A stretch of 64,000 nucleotides of DNA from Odontesthes bonariensis (taxonomy: Eukaryota > Chordata > Actinopteri > Atheriniformes > Atherinopsidae), in assembly GCF_027942865.1 (NCBI RefSeq), contig NC_134515.1, positions 11,399,339 through 11,463,338 of the forward strand, in the 5' to 3' direction. The translations under genes were made by a program, and so were the position numbers. Below, piece by piece: positions 63,920-64,000 of the stretch. Position 1 is the first letter of the stretch. Every line of letters starts with the position of its first letter. The notes under the pieces were generated by a model. It made no database searches, had not been told where the DNA came from, and was given only the letters and a program-made list of their open reading frames with translations.

Positions 63920-64000
63920 AAGCCGCTTTCGGACAGACCGTTCTAAGAAAGTAGTTATCAGAACTACCCTCCTCGAATTTCGTTCTGATAACTATCCTTC
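63920..64000. mobile_element. Truncated repeat at window edge, family shared with 30611-30682
   Basis: Starts GCCGCTTTCGGACAGACC and holds an internal palindrome: AGTTATCAGAAC, then CTCCTCGAATTTC, then GTTCTGATAACT. It is cut by the end of the window. Confidence 0.6.

Larger units (their letters stand above)
61934..64000 (+). other. bcas2: bcas2 intron 1 (partial)
   Basis: Non-coding as far as can be seen. It contains a TA microsatellite (62471-62502), the 609-bp MITE copy B and, at the right edge, a partial repeat. Open frames here come from the MITE or low complexity. Confidence 0.7.

Noticed and set aside
61934-64000. Search for bcas2 exon 2
   Set aside because: No segment resembling the next BCAS2 residues (a Glu-rich block followed by YRPTKNYLSYL) was found on the plus strand, so it presumably lies beyond the window.

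Overview
The window is vertebrate nuclear DNA, almost certainly from a ray-finned (teleost) fish. It carries five intron-split protein-coding genes with canonical GT/AG junctions, AT-rich introns, dinucleotide microsatellites, and many short non-autonomous DNA transposons of the kind common in fish. A farnesoid-X-receptor paralogue that appears to be NR1H5, known only as a pseudogene in humans, also fits a fish. No bacterial, viral or CRISPR-like system was seen. All exon borders were read by eye from splice consensus plus phase-consistent homology to known protein families; no search was run.

Layout, left to right. (1) 541-3593, plus strand: the 3' end of a brpf3-type gene (chromatin scaffold, PWWP domain); its PHD and bromodomain exons lie off the left edge. 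(2) 5186-12435, minus: a complete FXR-type nuclear receptor (probably nr1h5), 10 coding exons, convergent with brpf3. (3) 12.4-18.1 kb: intergenic, no gene seen. (4) 18135-23332, minus: complete slc66a1 (pqlc2), a lysosomal cationic amino-acid exporter, with a likely untranslated first exon near 24.7 kb. (5) 25.1-30.7 kb: a transposon island holding a large foldback element flanked by 190-bp direct repeats, a decayed Tc1/mariner-like element, a 609-bp TTAA-flanked MITE and a tandem pair of about 490-bp elements. (6) 31815-60148, minus: complete trim33, 19 constitutive coding exons plus a 51-nt exon that matches the known alpha/beta bromodomain splice difference. (7) 61841-61933, plus: first exon of bcas2, divergent from trim33; its second exon was not found before the right edge.

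The genes do not form one pathway. brpf3 and trim33 encode chromatin readers, the receptor is a ligand-type transcription factor, bcas2 is a spliceosome component and slc66a1 is a lysosomal transporter. The trim33-bcas2 neighbourhood is also found in humans. The most notable observations are the apparent loss of the AF-2 helix and a 55-nt intron in the FXR-type gene, two same-length inverted MITEs bracketing the whole of trim33, the 190-bp repeats around the foldback element, an 18-bp target-site duplication around a retroposed insertion upstream of trim33, and the alternative bromodomain exon.
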